Source: Polytrichum commune (lineage: Eukaryota; Streptophyta; Polytrichopsida; Polytrichales; Polytrichaceae). From it: 64,000 bases of DNA. Position 1 is the stretch's first letter. Each line of letters begins with the position of its first letter. The notes under the pieces were generated by a model. It was not told the origin of the DNA. It ran no database searches and was given only the letters and a program-made list of their open reading frames with translations. The stretch spans positions 15,254,001-15,318,000 of the forward strand of contig OX485809.1 in the NCBI GenBank assembly GCA_950295325.1. The letters are read 5' to 3'. Both the position numbers and the translations under genes were made by a program. This document shows positions 11,980 through 23,000 of the stretch, piece by piece.

Positions 11980-12319
11980 TAGAGTTATCCTTTAACTCAA
12001 CTGGAGTTTTAGTAGGGAGTTGGTTGTTTCGCATGCATAACTTTCCATGTTCGGTAAGTTGTGGGTGCATGCTTGGAGCTAATGTGGAGGTTTGAACGAA
12101 GAACCTTCCATATTAGTTCATTGGGTACCAAACTCATTTTGGCGTCTCTTGGCATGCCAAAATGAGTTTGGTACCCAATGAACTAATATGGAAGGTTCTT
12201 CGTTCAAACCTCCACATTAACTCCAAGCATGCACCCACAACTTACCGAACATGGAAAGTTATGCATGCGAAACAACCAACTCCCTACTAAAACTCCGGTT
12301 GAGTTAAAGGATAACTCTA
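11980..12319. mobile_element. Near-perfect 340-bp palindrome (TA-flanked foldback MITE)
   Basis: The arms 11980-12148 and about 12160-12319 are almost exact reverse complements around a loop near 12150-12160. The termini are TAGAGTTATCCTTTAA and its inverse, bounded by ATT on both sides, so a TA or 3-bp target duplication fits. A second, more diverged member lies at 27423-27734. A Tc1/mariner (Stowaway-like) origin is inferred from the TA boundary. A transcript would fold into a very long hairpin. Confidence 0.82.
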
Positions 12320-12758
12320 TTGCCTCCGCCAAGTTGCCACACTTGTCCCGGGACTAAGTTAGCCGGCCTCCGTCAAGTGCTCTTTTGGTGTGCCCATGGT
12401 ACTCGAGGATTGGGAACTTCGTCTCCCTCCCCTCGCACCCTAACTCCCTCAATTATAGCGGGTGTCTAGGAAGATGTGATCGAGTAGCGGGAGGAAGTTG
12501 ACCGCAAAATATTGAAGGTTAACAAGTGTTGCATTAATTTCCTTAGGCTTGGTGCGAGATGGTTTTCTCTCAAGATAGATGGAACCCATGACCATTCTCA
12601 AGACTTGTAGCCGTGATGACTACGACAAGAGGAAGTTCAATTGTTGACTTGTTTTCCCTTTTTATCATCATTTCCGTGGGAGGTTCTCTAGTCATTCCCG
12701 AACGTAAATGTTTGTCACTAGGATCATCTTTCTTGTAGCTGCTATTTTTGTCAACCCG
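12320..12758. other. Intergenic, nothing recognised
   Basis: Moderate-GC sequence with no supported ORF. It separates the palindrome from the 400-bp duplication. Confidence 0.4.
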
Positions 12759-13557
12759 CCCAATGTGTTTAATGTTTTTTGAGCGTTAGCATTTAGTAGA
12801 AGGCGAAGGGGTAATATGAAAGCGTTACCTGCCTGGTTGACAAGTGTTACTCTTCAAAATTCAAAGTGTAGGGAAATGAAAAATGTTGTGCATTTATCGA
12901 GTTCTTGCGTCTCGGACACAATTGAGGCACTTTGGAATTCAGGAGCGAAGGGGATCCTTTGAATTTAAGAATTTGAAGGTTCAGGATTGAGGGTGATCCT
13001 TTGCAATATTTGAGGATTTCCACATGCTTCCGAAGCAGGTAGTGATGCTGATCCGGGTGGTATGTGAAGTTCATTTACTATCCACCCGCAATTTTGACCC
13101 AAGCCAATTCGAAAATCGGCATGTTGGTGAGTAATTTTTCTGCTAGAGGTGGAGAATGCCCAATGTGTTTAATGTTTTTTGAGCGTTAGCATTCAGTAGA
13201 AGGCGAAGGGGTTATATGAAAGCGTAACCTGCCTGGTTGACAAGTGTTACTCTTCAAAATTCAAAGTGTAGGGAAATGAAAAATGTTGTGCATTTATCGG
13301 GTTCTTGCGTCTCGGACACAATTGAGGCACTTTGGAATTCAGGAGCGAAGGGGATCCTTTGAATTAAAGAATTTGAAGGTTCAGGAGTGAAGGTGATCCT
13401 TTGCAATATTGGAGGATTTGCACATGCTTCCGAAGCAGGTAGTGATGCCGATCCGGGTGGTACGTGAAACCGATTTACTGTCCACCCGCAATTTTGACCC
13501 AAGCCAATTCGAAATTCGGCCTGTTGGTGAGTAATATTGCTGCTAGAGGTGGAGAAT
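12759..13557. repeat. 2 x 400-bp tandem duplication
   Basis: Copy 1 (12759-13158) and copy 2 (13159-13557) both start CCCAATGTGTTTAATG and are nearly identical over 400 bp, with scattered substitutions and small changes near the ends. Each copy has an ORF on the minus strand (12847-13074 and 13254-13502), but the two are in different frames and encode unrelated peptides, so they are not counted as genes. Confidence 0.88.
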
Positions 13558-13694
13558 GCGCAGTCCCCCTCATATACCTGTATGTTCCATCATCATTCAT
13601 CTCTTTCCAACCTACTCTCCCTTGTTCCTATTGAATTTTGTTAGTTGCAACAGTCTTGAAGTGTACTCTTATTCCTCTTGATCCAACCTACTAC

Positions 13695-14850
13695 TCCTGC
13701 CAAATGAAGCACTTCAATGGAATATTAGGTCGACAGGCATGGACAGAGGCTCGAATGCTGCGAGATTTGTTGATTGCTAAATACTATTATAGGTGCACAA
13801 GTCGGACAGTGGTGTGGATTATATGACGCATTTCAATCGAAAGTTGAGTCCATTGGCATGGACAAAGGCTCAATTATGAGGAATTTGTTGATTACTGATT
13901 ACTGATGCACAGGTCGAATGATGTGGATAACATGAAGCACTTCGATGGGGATTTAGGTCGACATGCATGGACAGACTCGAATGGTGAGGCAATCTGTTAC
14001 TCACTGAATGATGAGGAATATGTTGGTCACTTTTACCGATCATGCTCAAGTCGGATGGTGACCCGGTGGCGTACACTGTGGATAACATAAAGCACTTGAA
14101 TGGAAAATTAGGTCGACACGCATGGACAGAACCTCGAATGCTGTGAGATTTGTTGATTGCCGATTACTGATGCACAAGTCGGATGGTGAGGATGACGTGA
14201 AGCACTTCGATGGAAAATTAGGTCGACAGCTATGGACAGAGACTCGATAAGTGGTAGATATGTTGGTGACTGATGCACAAGTCGGATGGTGTGGATACCA
14301 TGAGGCACTCCATTGAGAAATTAGGTCGACAGAGGCTTAAATGATGAGGATGTGATGATTACTAATTACTGATGCACGAGTCAGATAAAATGTTTAAAAA
14401 AAAAAAAAATCGGCAGGCATGGACAGACTCGAATGTTGAGGAATTTGTTGCCCACTGAATGTGTACGAATTTGTTGATTACTGAGTACTGATGCCCAAGT
14501 TGGATGGTGTCCCGATGGTATGCACTGTGGATAATACTAACCACTTCAACGGAAACTTAGGTCGACAGGCGTGAATGGACAGAAGCTCAAATCCTGCGAA
14601 ATTTTCTTATCACTAGAAACTGATGCACAAGTCGGATGGTGTGGACAATATGAAACACTTCAATGGAAAATTAGCACGATAGCAATGGACAGAGATTCGA
14701 ATGGTGAGGGATATGTTGATTACTGATGCACAAGTCCGATGGTATGGAGAGCATGAGGCATTCCAATGAGCATTTAGGTCGACAGAGGCTTGAATGATGA
14801 GGGATAAGTTGATGACTAATTACTGATGCACAAGTCGGATGGTGTGGATA
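13695..14850 (+). repeat. Degenerate minisatellite, unit about 110-150 bp
   Basis: About ten diverged copies of a unit with the ordered words GATGCACAAGTCGGATGGTG, ATGAAGCACTTC, AATTAGGTCGACAGGCATGG and GAATTTGTTGATTACTG. Unit length varies through internal insertions, one of which is an A-tract at about 14396-14408. The last unit overlaps the first codons of the ORF at 14826. Confidence 0.85.
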
Positions 14851-15965
14851 GAGTGCAGGGGTACTACAAATGCTACGGCAGGGATATCCATGGCGGAAGC
14901 GGAAGAAGGCCGCGAGACGCAACACCGCGGGACCAGCAGCTGGGCAACATCTGGGAGGTGGTGTCCACATTGGCAAACGCACTCACCGATGCACGAGACC
15001 GACTCGTGGGGCTCATGGTGCCCAACCAAGGAGGATACGCATTGCAAAACCGTGTGCAGAAGGGGCAAAATAATGTTTGCAGTCCACCACGGAGGGTTAG
15101 CCCACCTCGCTATTATTCTCCTCCAACACCTAGAGTAGGATCCCTTAGCCCAGGCCGCAGGGTTAGCCCAGGCCGAGGCTACAACTCCCAATTGCAACCA
15201 ATTGTCGGACGCAAGATCACTCCCAGCAGATATCCACCGGCATGGACAACACCATTCAAGCGTCCGCCTTACTCTCCCACTGCTGGAGCTGCAGTGCAAA
15301 ACCTTCACCGTGACCATGTCCATGGTCATGTTGCGTTTGGATTAAGCTCCGAGTACAGGGTTAGGGCTGCCAATGTTGGAGTGACCCCGCGAAGGGATCG
15401 ACCGAGAAATGCTCCTCCGCCTTTCAAGAGATGTCCCAGGCATGAATGTGGGCATAGTGTTTACCCTCCACCAACGTTTCGCACCGCCACCACTGCCTCG
15501 CAACGGACTTACATCAGTCCCGGTCCATTTAGGGTATCACTTTCTCCACGAAGGTCAAATGAACCACCTGTTGAGTGTAAGTCCCCCACTCTGAGAATTG
15601 TGACCTCGCCGATGTTGCGAGATCGTGGTGGATGCTCCTCGAACGGAGCTGGACAGTGCTGCTTGCACAGTGGATCTGCGGCGGATCAAGCTAGTAGGTC
15701 TACGTCAGCCGAAAAATGTGGAGCTCCATCACAAATTCCAGCTCTACCATCTACAACAGCAGCTGCGGGGGGCAGGAGGAGTCCTGATGATCATCCTCCT
15801 GGCAGCCGAGATGGCTCTCCGTCGAAATCTCCGGAAGACCCCAAACGCCATTGCATTGGTACGCAGTACGCTGCTTTGCTGCGGCAAGAAGCGCAGCAGT
15901 TACGGCAGCGAAGGCTTGTTGAGGAGAGAAGTGGCCGATTGAAGCCCAAGTGGCAGCGTTACTAA
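14826..15965 (+). CDS. GC-rich Pro/Ser/Arg-rich protein, unrecognised
   Basis: A single open frame of 379 codons ends in TAA (15963-15965) and is markedly more GC-rich than its flanks. The N-terminal third holds a helical-looking segment (IWEVVSTLANALTDARDRL, about residues 42-60). The middle is Pro/Ser/Arg-rich with repeated SP and PR words (RRVSPPRYYSPPTPR), suggesting a disordered region with many potential proline-directed phosphorylation sites. The C-terminus is a charged Gln/Arg-rich helix (RQEAQQLRQRR) ending PKWQRY. The assigned ATG lies inside the last minisatellite unit. Alternatively the exon starts after the acceptor-like AGTGCAG at about 14860, giving GYYKCYGRD. No domain is recognised and homologues are unknown to me. 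Length and composition support real coding. Confidence 0.5.
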   Translation: MHKSDGVDRVQGYYKCYGRDIHGGSGRRPRDATPRDQQLGNIWEVVSTLANALTDARDRLVGLMVPNQGGYALQNRVQKGQNNVCSPPRRVSPPRYYSPPTPRVGSLSPGRRVSPGRGYNSQLQPIVGRKITPSRYPPAWTTPFKRPPYSPTAGAAVQNLHRDHVHGHVAFGLSSEYRVRAANVGVTPRRDRPRNAPPPFKRCPRHECGHSVYPPPTFRTATTASQRTYISPGPFRVSLSPRRSNEPPVECKSPTLRIVTSPMLRDRGGCSSNGAGQCCLHSGSAADQASRSTSAEKCGAPSQIPALPSTTAAAGGRRSPDDHPPGSRDGSPSKSPEDPKRHCIGTQYAALLRQEAQQLRQRRLVEERSGRLKPKWQRY

Positions 15966-18456
15966 CAGAAGATTTTTCTCTCCAATTTATTTATTTTTCC
16001 TTCTACAACGTGTTGATGATGATCGATGTTGCTGCTGCTTGCTTGAATTCTTCTTCCAGGAGAATTTCATGATCTTCCTTCAGATATCGCGAAGAAGATG
16101 CTCTCCTTTGGCTGTGATGTGACGTAGATCGGCAGGTTTATGTCCTCAAACCGGATTTGAGACCGAGAGGATGGTGCAAATCAGATTGTGGAATCGCAAA
16201 GTTTCGGCCATCACCAAGTCATGGCAGGGGAGATGAGCCTTGCATCATGATTGATCCCTTGGGACTGTCAACCATGTACATTAAACTGAGACTGCCAGGT
16301 GGTACCATGGACAAACCATCCACACTAATGATGCTGCAATTGATTAATTGTTGTTGTCCCACCGTTTTGCTCTTGAGATTGAACAGGCAGGTTATGAGAG
16401 TCACAGATTGTCAGTCAGGCTGCATCCTCCTGTCGAGATTTGAAGAAGTTACAGGTGTTTCGATTCATCTATCCCCGGTATGATGTACGTGCTATTTGTT
16501 TCTTGGATTATTAACATGATGATCGTAAGTCAGCATGTTTCTCCGGAATTGTGAATTGACGTCATAGATCCCCACGGTCTTTGGATCATCATTTGGCATA
16601 CACTTGTCTGAACTTCTTTTCCACTTGCGATAATTCTCATGAAGACTTTGTAGTTTAGTCGAAAACATGTTGCGTTTGTCTTAACTGAATCCACAGATTC
16701 CAGGGTTCACCAGGAACGTCGACTCATATAGTTATTTTTGCTTTCTTTGGATGGAGGTTGAACTTCACCAGTTACATGCATCAAAAGAGTTATCCTTTAA
16801 AGTCTCTCCAAAACCTCTTGGTTCGGAATGGAGTTTTGGCTCACTTTTGACATTATATAATGTTCAAGGAGTGTTCAAGTGGTGTTGAAACCCCCAACTT
16901 TAGTGAATGAAGAAGAGGCATTTCACTTTGGCCAAAAGACAGCTATATAAACCCAAAATTCATGGCAAACTTTTGAAGGCACCTAAAATTGGTGCTCTCC
17001 AAAGTTTCATGAGCACTGTAATAATACTTGATTCTATTGGAGGTGGGTAATTTTATTATATTTTGCGATTGTAGGGCATAAGTATCCATCTTAACATTAG
17101 TTTTTTGTTATCATTAGCTGATGTGGATGTGTTTGTTGTCGCAATGTATGTCTGCTATCAAGCCATAGTAATGGAGCATGCTGTAAGTACTTACCATTAG
17201 GGTCAAGATCTCAAATTATGTCAATATTTTGATCATTTGCACCAAAATGTTTCAACACTTCTATGATATCCAATTGAATTTTGAGATGAACTGAACTCCC
17301 AAGTGAGCTTCCCAGAATACATGCCATGGAAATTTTCCACTCAACATGTGGTTTGAAATAAGATAATATATGAGTGCGGGCACTTTATAAATTGAGGTAC
17401 AATGAGTTGAGTACAAGGGCTCAGTGTTATTCAAGTGAGGTATGACTTGCTTGGGCACTCAACCTACTTGCACATGATGCATGTCTTGTACTATTCCAGC
17501 ACAGCCGAAACAACCAAAAGACCATCGTAGTACATTTCATGCTGAAGAAATGAGGGAGAAATGAGCACCATTGAAAACACATTTTCCAAAGACTGGCTAA
17601 CGTTTGTGATTAAACTCATTCTTACTGCAAGAATCTCAACTTGCTCTTGCAACTTTCTACTCATCTTTGGTATCTGTAATTTCAGCCAATCGTACCAAGT
17701 TTCTTGTCCAAATATGAGGCTTTTTAAAAATTGGAATTTCACTACTTCTATACTCATTATAGAACGGCCAAGAATGTTTTTTTTCTGTCTGTCTAACTGT
17801 ACAATATGTGATCCTGTACAATGCTTCACAACTTCTCTTTTTATGATATCTGTCTAAAGACCCTTGAAAATGTAACTTCCTAACACATCTCAGAAAATGC
17901 TTCAACCCTCAAGCCTTGAAAGCTTATGCCAGTTATGATGACCACGAAGTCAATTTCCTTTGAAGATAATAATGATCATGAAATATGTTGCCTCTGTCTC
18001 TCGAGATGCGAGCACTTCAACAAGCTCTGATCATTTGAAAAAAAAATCCGGAAGTCTCATTCTAGAACATTTAGGCAACTACTACGGGTTAAAACTTGCA
18101 TATGGTGAAGACTCCAGTGGTACACGTAAATAGATATTACTGAAGAATGCATGATAGGTCGGTCGACTTCCGTAAGCATGAGATCCAAATCCTCACACAA
18201 TTACAATTGGCCACGGTTTCATAAAAGTTGCATGACCGGCTTGCCTGGCACAGCCTCGACTGTACACATACAAGACTCACCAATGACTTCTATGTAATAT
18301 GCTCCCACCCAGCCATTGCTCCCATAACACACTTTGAAGCATCCTTCGAAATCCTGCTCACTCGTATTATTGTTTGGTGTGTTCTTACACTGGCGAGAAG
18401 CTGACTCGATTCTCCTGTTTCTTTCGGGCCGGACAGGTATACATTGAATCATCAAG
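15966..18456. other. Intergenic; no supported gene
   Basis: 16157-16483 is open on the plus strand but looks like 3' flank of the preceding ORF. Minus-strand ORFs at 17491-17829 and 17657-17905 overlap in different frames and match nothing I recognise; they could be remnants of a lost gene. A lone AGAGTTATCCTTTAA at 16786-16800 matches the terminus of the palindrome family without a partner. Confidence 0.45.
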
Positions 18457-18857
18457 ATGGCCGCGTGCTCCAAGAAGCAGTCTATAACGAAGCTGAATCG
18501 GCAGACTTGGGGTGGCCTAATATTGATGCAGCTCACATTGATCCTCGTGGCGTCTAATAAGAGTTCGTGGGTGGACGGCGCGGTGACGGTGCTGAACCCA
18601 GCAGGCGTGATGCAGGTGAGCCTCATCGTGGACGGCAACAATGTGAAAGTGGATGCGCCTATCATGAACGTGGATGTGAGCTGGAAAGGCAGCCAGAACA
18701 TTTCAGTCGATCTGCCCAACGGCCATGGCATGGACGTGGCCGTCAAGGATGGGGATGTGCTGGTCTTGATGCCCGACTTCACCGGCGACGGTCATGGCAT
18801 CGTCGTCCAAGTAAACGGCGGCAACAACAACGACGACCACAACGACAACAATGATCA

Positions 18858-18902
<45 letters not shown>

Positions 18903-18921
18903 CGCTCCTTCCCCGGCCTGA
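18457..18921 (+). CDS. Small probable secreted protein with poly-Asn tail
   Basis: A 154-codon ORF with ATG in a good context (AAGATGGCC), GC-rich relative to its AT-rich surroundings. Residues about 18-33 form a hydrophobic stretch (GGLILMQLTLILVAS) that could be a signal peptide or signal anchor after a basic N-terminus. The central 80 residues alternate Val and Asp/Asn (VTVLNPAGVMQVSLIVDGN), suggesting a small beta-rich domain. The C-terminus is an Asp/Asn-rich region ending in an uninterrupted Asn run encoded by an AAC microsatellite, then APSPA and TGA. No family is recognised. Short homologues with variable Asn tails would be expected. Confidence 0.6.
18856..18903 (+). repeat. (AAC)n microsatellite inside coding sequence
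   Basis: About 15 consecutive AAC triplets within the preceding ORF, all read as Asn. Length polymorphism here would change protein length without a frameshift. Confidence 0.9.
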
Positions 18922-20220
18922 AGAAGATTCATGATATCCTGCTCCCTATATCCGGTATTATAAAGGATCACACAATGTACAGTTCCAGATATAGGAAGCT
19001 TGGCTCTTCTACTCAATAATGTTAATAAGGTTGCTTATAGACGTACATATTATTGAGCTCACCGGCGACTTTGAGTGTATAGTTTGATGATACATGACAA
19101 TATGTAAGGAAATGCATCGCATGTCCTTTGCATATCTGTAGGTCATAAAGTTATATGGATCACATAATTGTGATTGATGAATAAATTAGAGGAAAGTACA
19201 ATGACTTGAAATATCCCAAAATTGCAGTAGACCCAAGCAAATGTTTGTACATGCATTGTCCCTTGTTGTTATCTTCAATTGTGCAGGAAATTCATGCTTA
19301 TGAACGCATTTGATGGTCCTCTCCCACTACCATGCCTTATCAATGGGATACTCTTTAAACATTAAGGCATTTGGACGAGAAACATATAATCTAGATACTT
19401 CTTGTAGGTGAATTCATCATTTGATACAAACCTCGGGGAGTGCACTTCCTTTAAAACAAGTTGTTCTCCTATGTTGGGAGGGTAAAATTTCCATGCCTAT
19501 GACCTTATCAACTAAAATGATCCAATTGGGCCATTATGAGACAATCTGTACCTTGGGAACATGCATTGGGAACGATGTTCATGAGCAAAATCCCATGAAA
19601 ATGACTTCATTGACAATGTTTAGAACAACAAGAAGGTCATCAAGATAGAAAAACACATTGTTTCAAACATATTGGTTGATTCATGTAAGCTACAAGGGCA
19701 CATACTGCTACACAAACTAGAACTTAGGCGAGATCTAACCACGGGTGAAAGACCGTGACCAACCAACACCACGTAACACATGTGGGAAAATCCATAACAC
19801 AAGCCCGACTAACCAAAAGAATGTCAACACAACTAAGAAACAAAACAAAGGCTGAAGATTGGGGATTGCCATACACTCCCAGACCTTATGGCATCGTTCA
19901 TGGCTATTGGGGATCCCACTATTGTCCCCTCCTTGAACCACGAGGTAGCTAATCCGGCTTGGTATGCCTCAAAAGTTGGGCTCCAGAAAGAAGAATTGCT
20001 CTTTCAAATGTGGACCCTATCATGAAGAAAACCATATTCCCTACAAATTAGTGGGTGTCTTGTTCGTATTGCTTTGGAAGTGCATTAGAAAATACATGGC
20101 GTGAAGTACGTAGCCCACGGTGATCACCCATAGGCCGTTAGTTCATGGTATTGCTCTGAGCTCAATATATGTTTGTTTTATACCCGTTCTGTTCCAAGAA
20201 GGGAGATGAAAGATTTTGTG
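18922..20220. other. Intergenic, with a short dispersed motif
   Basis: No gene is supported. AATCCGGCTTGGTATGCCTC (from 19951, continuing CAAAAGTTGGG) is repeated almost exactly at 25765-25795, suggesting a remnant of a dispersed repeat. Confidence 0.5.
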
Positions 20221-20900
20221 AACATAAAGCTTAGGGTGAAAGGTTTTATCAAGTATTAGAAGGATACGGCAGATCAAGATAGTTCAGGTCAATATATGGA
20301 GTCCATTGCACCAATAATTTTATATTGGGAGAATGTGCTTGCGGCTATGGATCATTCTTTACCCCCAACTCCATCTGAACTTAGCGAGCAATTTTGGCCT
20401 TCTATATGGCTCTCCATTGCACAAGCCCTACATGTCAATAATGTGCATCTATTTGAGGAAAACATCATTGACTATGCTTATGTGGGGCCAGCTTGTTTGC
20501 GACCTATTGAGACATTCCATCCTGGTGCACATATCAGGGTCGGCCATTATGTCTTACTACGTCCTAGTGAGGATTGTCCTAATCCAGTGTGGATGGGACG
20601 ACGTGATTTCCGAGCCTAATTTGGCACATATCGGTCCTCATGCTCGTTCCATTGAGATTGTAAATTATGTACCGGTCCTTGGCTAAAGGAACAAGAAGAC
20701 CTTGGATGAACATTATGAAGAATGGGACACGGCAAAATCTTTTAGATGGATGAGGCTCAAGGAATATGCTCCAGCTCATCAATCTTTGAATTGTGTTGTG
20801 GCATCATGGGCAAGATAGAAGAATGCGTCCGATGACAATGTAGTCATCCCAGTGAGGCAAATTCTTTTCGCATAGGATATTTTAGATCGATGCACCAGAG
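20221..20900 (+). pseudogene. Frameshifted coding remnant, transposon-like
   Basis: Two overlapping frames (20296-20619 and 20333-20686) read as one damaged protein. The first gives HVNNVHLFEENIIDYAYVG then GHYVLLRPSEDCPNPVWMG. After a +1/-1 shift near 20600 the second gives SEPNLAHIGPHARSIEIV, and the frame recovers at about 20690 to give KTLDEHYEEWDTAKSFRWM. Composition is protein-like throughout. I do not recognise the family; a retrotransposon- or transposase-associated protein is a guess. No intact start or stop pair is left. Confidence 0.45.
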
Positions 20901-20983
20901 GTGAGAAAATGACCGGTGGAGATCAATTTGAGGATGGGGTACCAACATAGGGCCTCTAGATTAAAGATGTATTGCTCAATCCT

Positions 20984-21222
20984 TAGTATCCACGGGTGAA
21001 CTCCCGTGGGTGGGCACCCAATTAATTTTGTGAGCATAAATTAGGGAGCCCCACACCTTGACATTTGTCTAGGGATGTTCAAATTACCACTTTTAATGGC
21101 ATCCTTGATGTGAACTTTCATGTGCATGTTATATTTTGCGAACATGTTCTCTATGTATGGGAGTCTTCCAATGTGCATGGTGGGAACAAATTATTCACGG
21201 GGGTTCACCCGTGGAGTGTAAG
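20984..21222. repeat. Short inverted repeat pair, possible MITE
   Basis: CCACGGGTGAACTCCCGTGG (about 20988) pairs with CACGGGGGTTCACCCGTGG (about 21196). Each half is itself partly palindromic. The 200-bp interior is non-coding. No target duplication was identified. Confidence 0.5.
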
Positions 21223-21262
21223 CACACTCCTTTTCTCTTCATTGATGATATCTTCCATATTA

Positions 21263-22998
21263 CACCCTAACCTTGATAATATCACACTTGTTAATAGAAC
21301 ACCTTGATATTGTCACCTAAAAGTTTGAAACCGATTTCCATAGTGTAAAACTCCCTCGTTATTATCACTATCACCCTTGATAATGTCACTTTTTTTTTTC
21401 AAAATTTGTAGTGTAAGTGTGATAATAACAAGTAACATGGATGAAAAAAGGCCGGATGGACAACAAATTCTATGGATGACGTCGGCATCTTCACCTGCTT
21501 CCGCTTGAATCTTGGGTTCTTGAATCTCATGTGCCGAAGAAGCAACGGTTTCTCTCGTAGATCAACCTCTCGCAGCTCCGCCTGCATCGTATGCATCGTA
21601 TGATGAGACAGGTTTGTATTATAGAGCCTCTCCTTATAAGACTTTGAATATTGGGAAGGCGAAAGGAAATAAGAAAAAGAAGGACCGTGTGACATTGGGG
21701 CTTTGCACTAATATCTCAAGGAAGGAGCAATTGAAGCTTGTTTTCATTCACAAAGCAGCGCGTCCCAGATGCTTTCCTCGGAATTTTGATCCAAATAGGA
21801 TAGTACACTATAATTCTAACAATTCAGCCTAGATGAATGGTGATGTTTTTACACATTGGGTGAAGAGTGAGAACCGAAGAATGGCATTGAAAGACAGAAA
21901 GATTTGCATTATTATGGATAATGCAAGAAGCCATGATATTCATGGTGAGGTCAAGAAAGTTATAGATGGGTTTCATGCTTTTGTACTCTCCCATATCACT
22001 ATCTTGTTCCTTCCACCAAATGTGACTTCAGTTGTTCAGCCTTTGGATCAAGGAGTGATTGCAGCATTCAAAATGTGCTATAAGCGCAAGCTTGTTGCTT
22101 GGACTTTGCAACAAATTGATAACAACTCAAATGAAGATTTGGGGAAATTGAATGTTGATGTATTTCAAGCTATGCTATGGTGTGTGGCGGCATGGCATGA
22201 ATTAGATGATCAAACCATTAGAAATTGTTGGAGAAAGTCCGCCATATTGCCTGCAGAGTGGAATGCAGATATAAACAATCTTGATGAACGTATGAAGTCC
22301 AAAATGGAGGAAGCAACTTTGGAATTGGGTAGACTCATCGCCGCATTAAATTTGGGTTTGGATGTTGAAGGCAAGCCTGTAGAAAAGCTTTGTCCTTTGG
22401 AGTACATAAACATGGAAGGTGAAGATGATTTTGAGGTGGAATTTTCTACTGAGGAGCTTGTGCAATTAGTGCAAGATGGCGAACAGGTTCTTGATTCCAT
22501 GGAAGTGGACCCATTGATTGTTGATAGCAGTGATGATGACTCTAAAGTAGTGAAGCTAAGCGATGCACAAAAATATGCTAAAGATGTTTTGAATTTTATG
22601 GCTAGCCAAGGTTCTCAGATTTTCAGCACTCATGAGTAGTTAGAAATGGAAAAAATCCATGACAAACTCATTAGAATTGGTGTTGCACATTTAACATCAA
22701 CAAAACAATGTGACATTAGAAGCTTCTTTGTCTCTAGTGAGAGGTCTTTACCTAATCTCAATGACACATTATGATGTGCTCTTGTTGTTATTCACAATTT
22801 TGAATTAGATTTTACATTGGTAAACATTGAAGTCTCGTTTTTTTTTTTAAAAAAAATTGTAATTATATTTTGATTTTCTACATATATTTTGATAATATCA
22901 CATTATGCACAAAATGTGACATTATCAAGTATGTCACACCTTGTTTATATCACACTTTTTGGTGAAACGGAGGGTGTGACATTATCAAGGTTAGGGTG
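21263..22998 (+). mobile_element. pogo/Tigger-like (Tc1/mariner) DNA transposon
   Basis: Terminal inverted repeats CACCCTAACCTTGATAAT (21263) and its inverse (ending 22998) bound the element. They are flanked by TA on both sides (21261-21262 and 22999-23000), the standard Tc1/mariner target duplication. Subterminal copies of GATAATATCACA/TGTGACATTATC recur at both ends (about 21290-21390 and 22890-22985). The element is 1.74 kb and contains a damaged DDE transposase. The ends look intact, so it could be cross-mobilised if a related transposase were supplied by the host genome (inference). Confidence 0.88.
21602..22771 (+). pseudogene. Tigger/pogo DDE transposase, truncated with two TAG stops
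   Basis: The frame opens with DETGLYYRASP, the first catalytic Asp segment. It continues through VFIHKAARPRCF, meets TAG at 21830-21832 (between NSA and MNGDVF, where the family normally has Trp), and resumes with CIIMDNARSH (second Asp) and FLPPNVTSVVQPLDQGVI (third acidic position, D). This is a DDD-type catalytic core of the pogo branch. A second TAG at 22637-22639 is followed in frame by LEMEKIHDKLIRIG up to TGA at about 22771. The N-terminal helix-turn-helix DNA-binding domains are missing; sequence just upstream (21440-21600) is unrelated, suggesting an internal deletion or rearrangement. Not functional as read. Confidence 0.85.
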
Positions 22999-23000
22999 TA

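Noticed and set aside
14820-15329. Minus-strand ORF of 169 codons and two plus-strand ORFs overlapping 14826-15965
   Set aside because: They are frame shadows of the longer GC-rich plus-strand frame.
18219-18782. 187-codon minus-strand ORF
   Set aside because: Antisense shadow of the GC-rich gene at 18457-18921; the plus frame has a better start context and composition.
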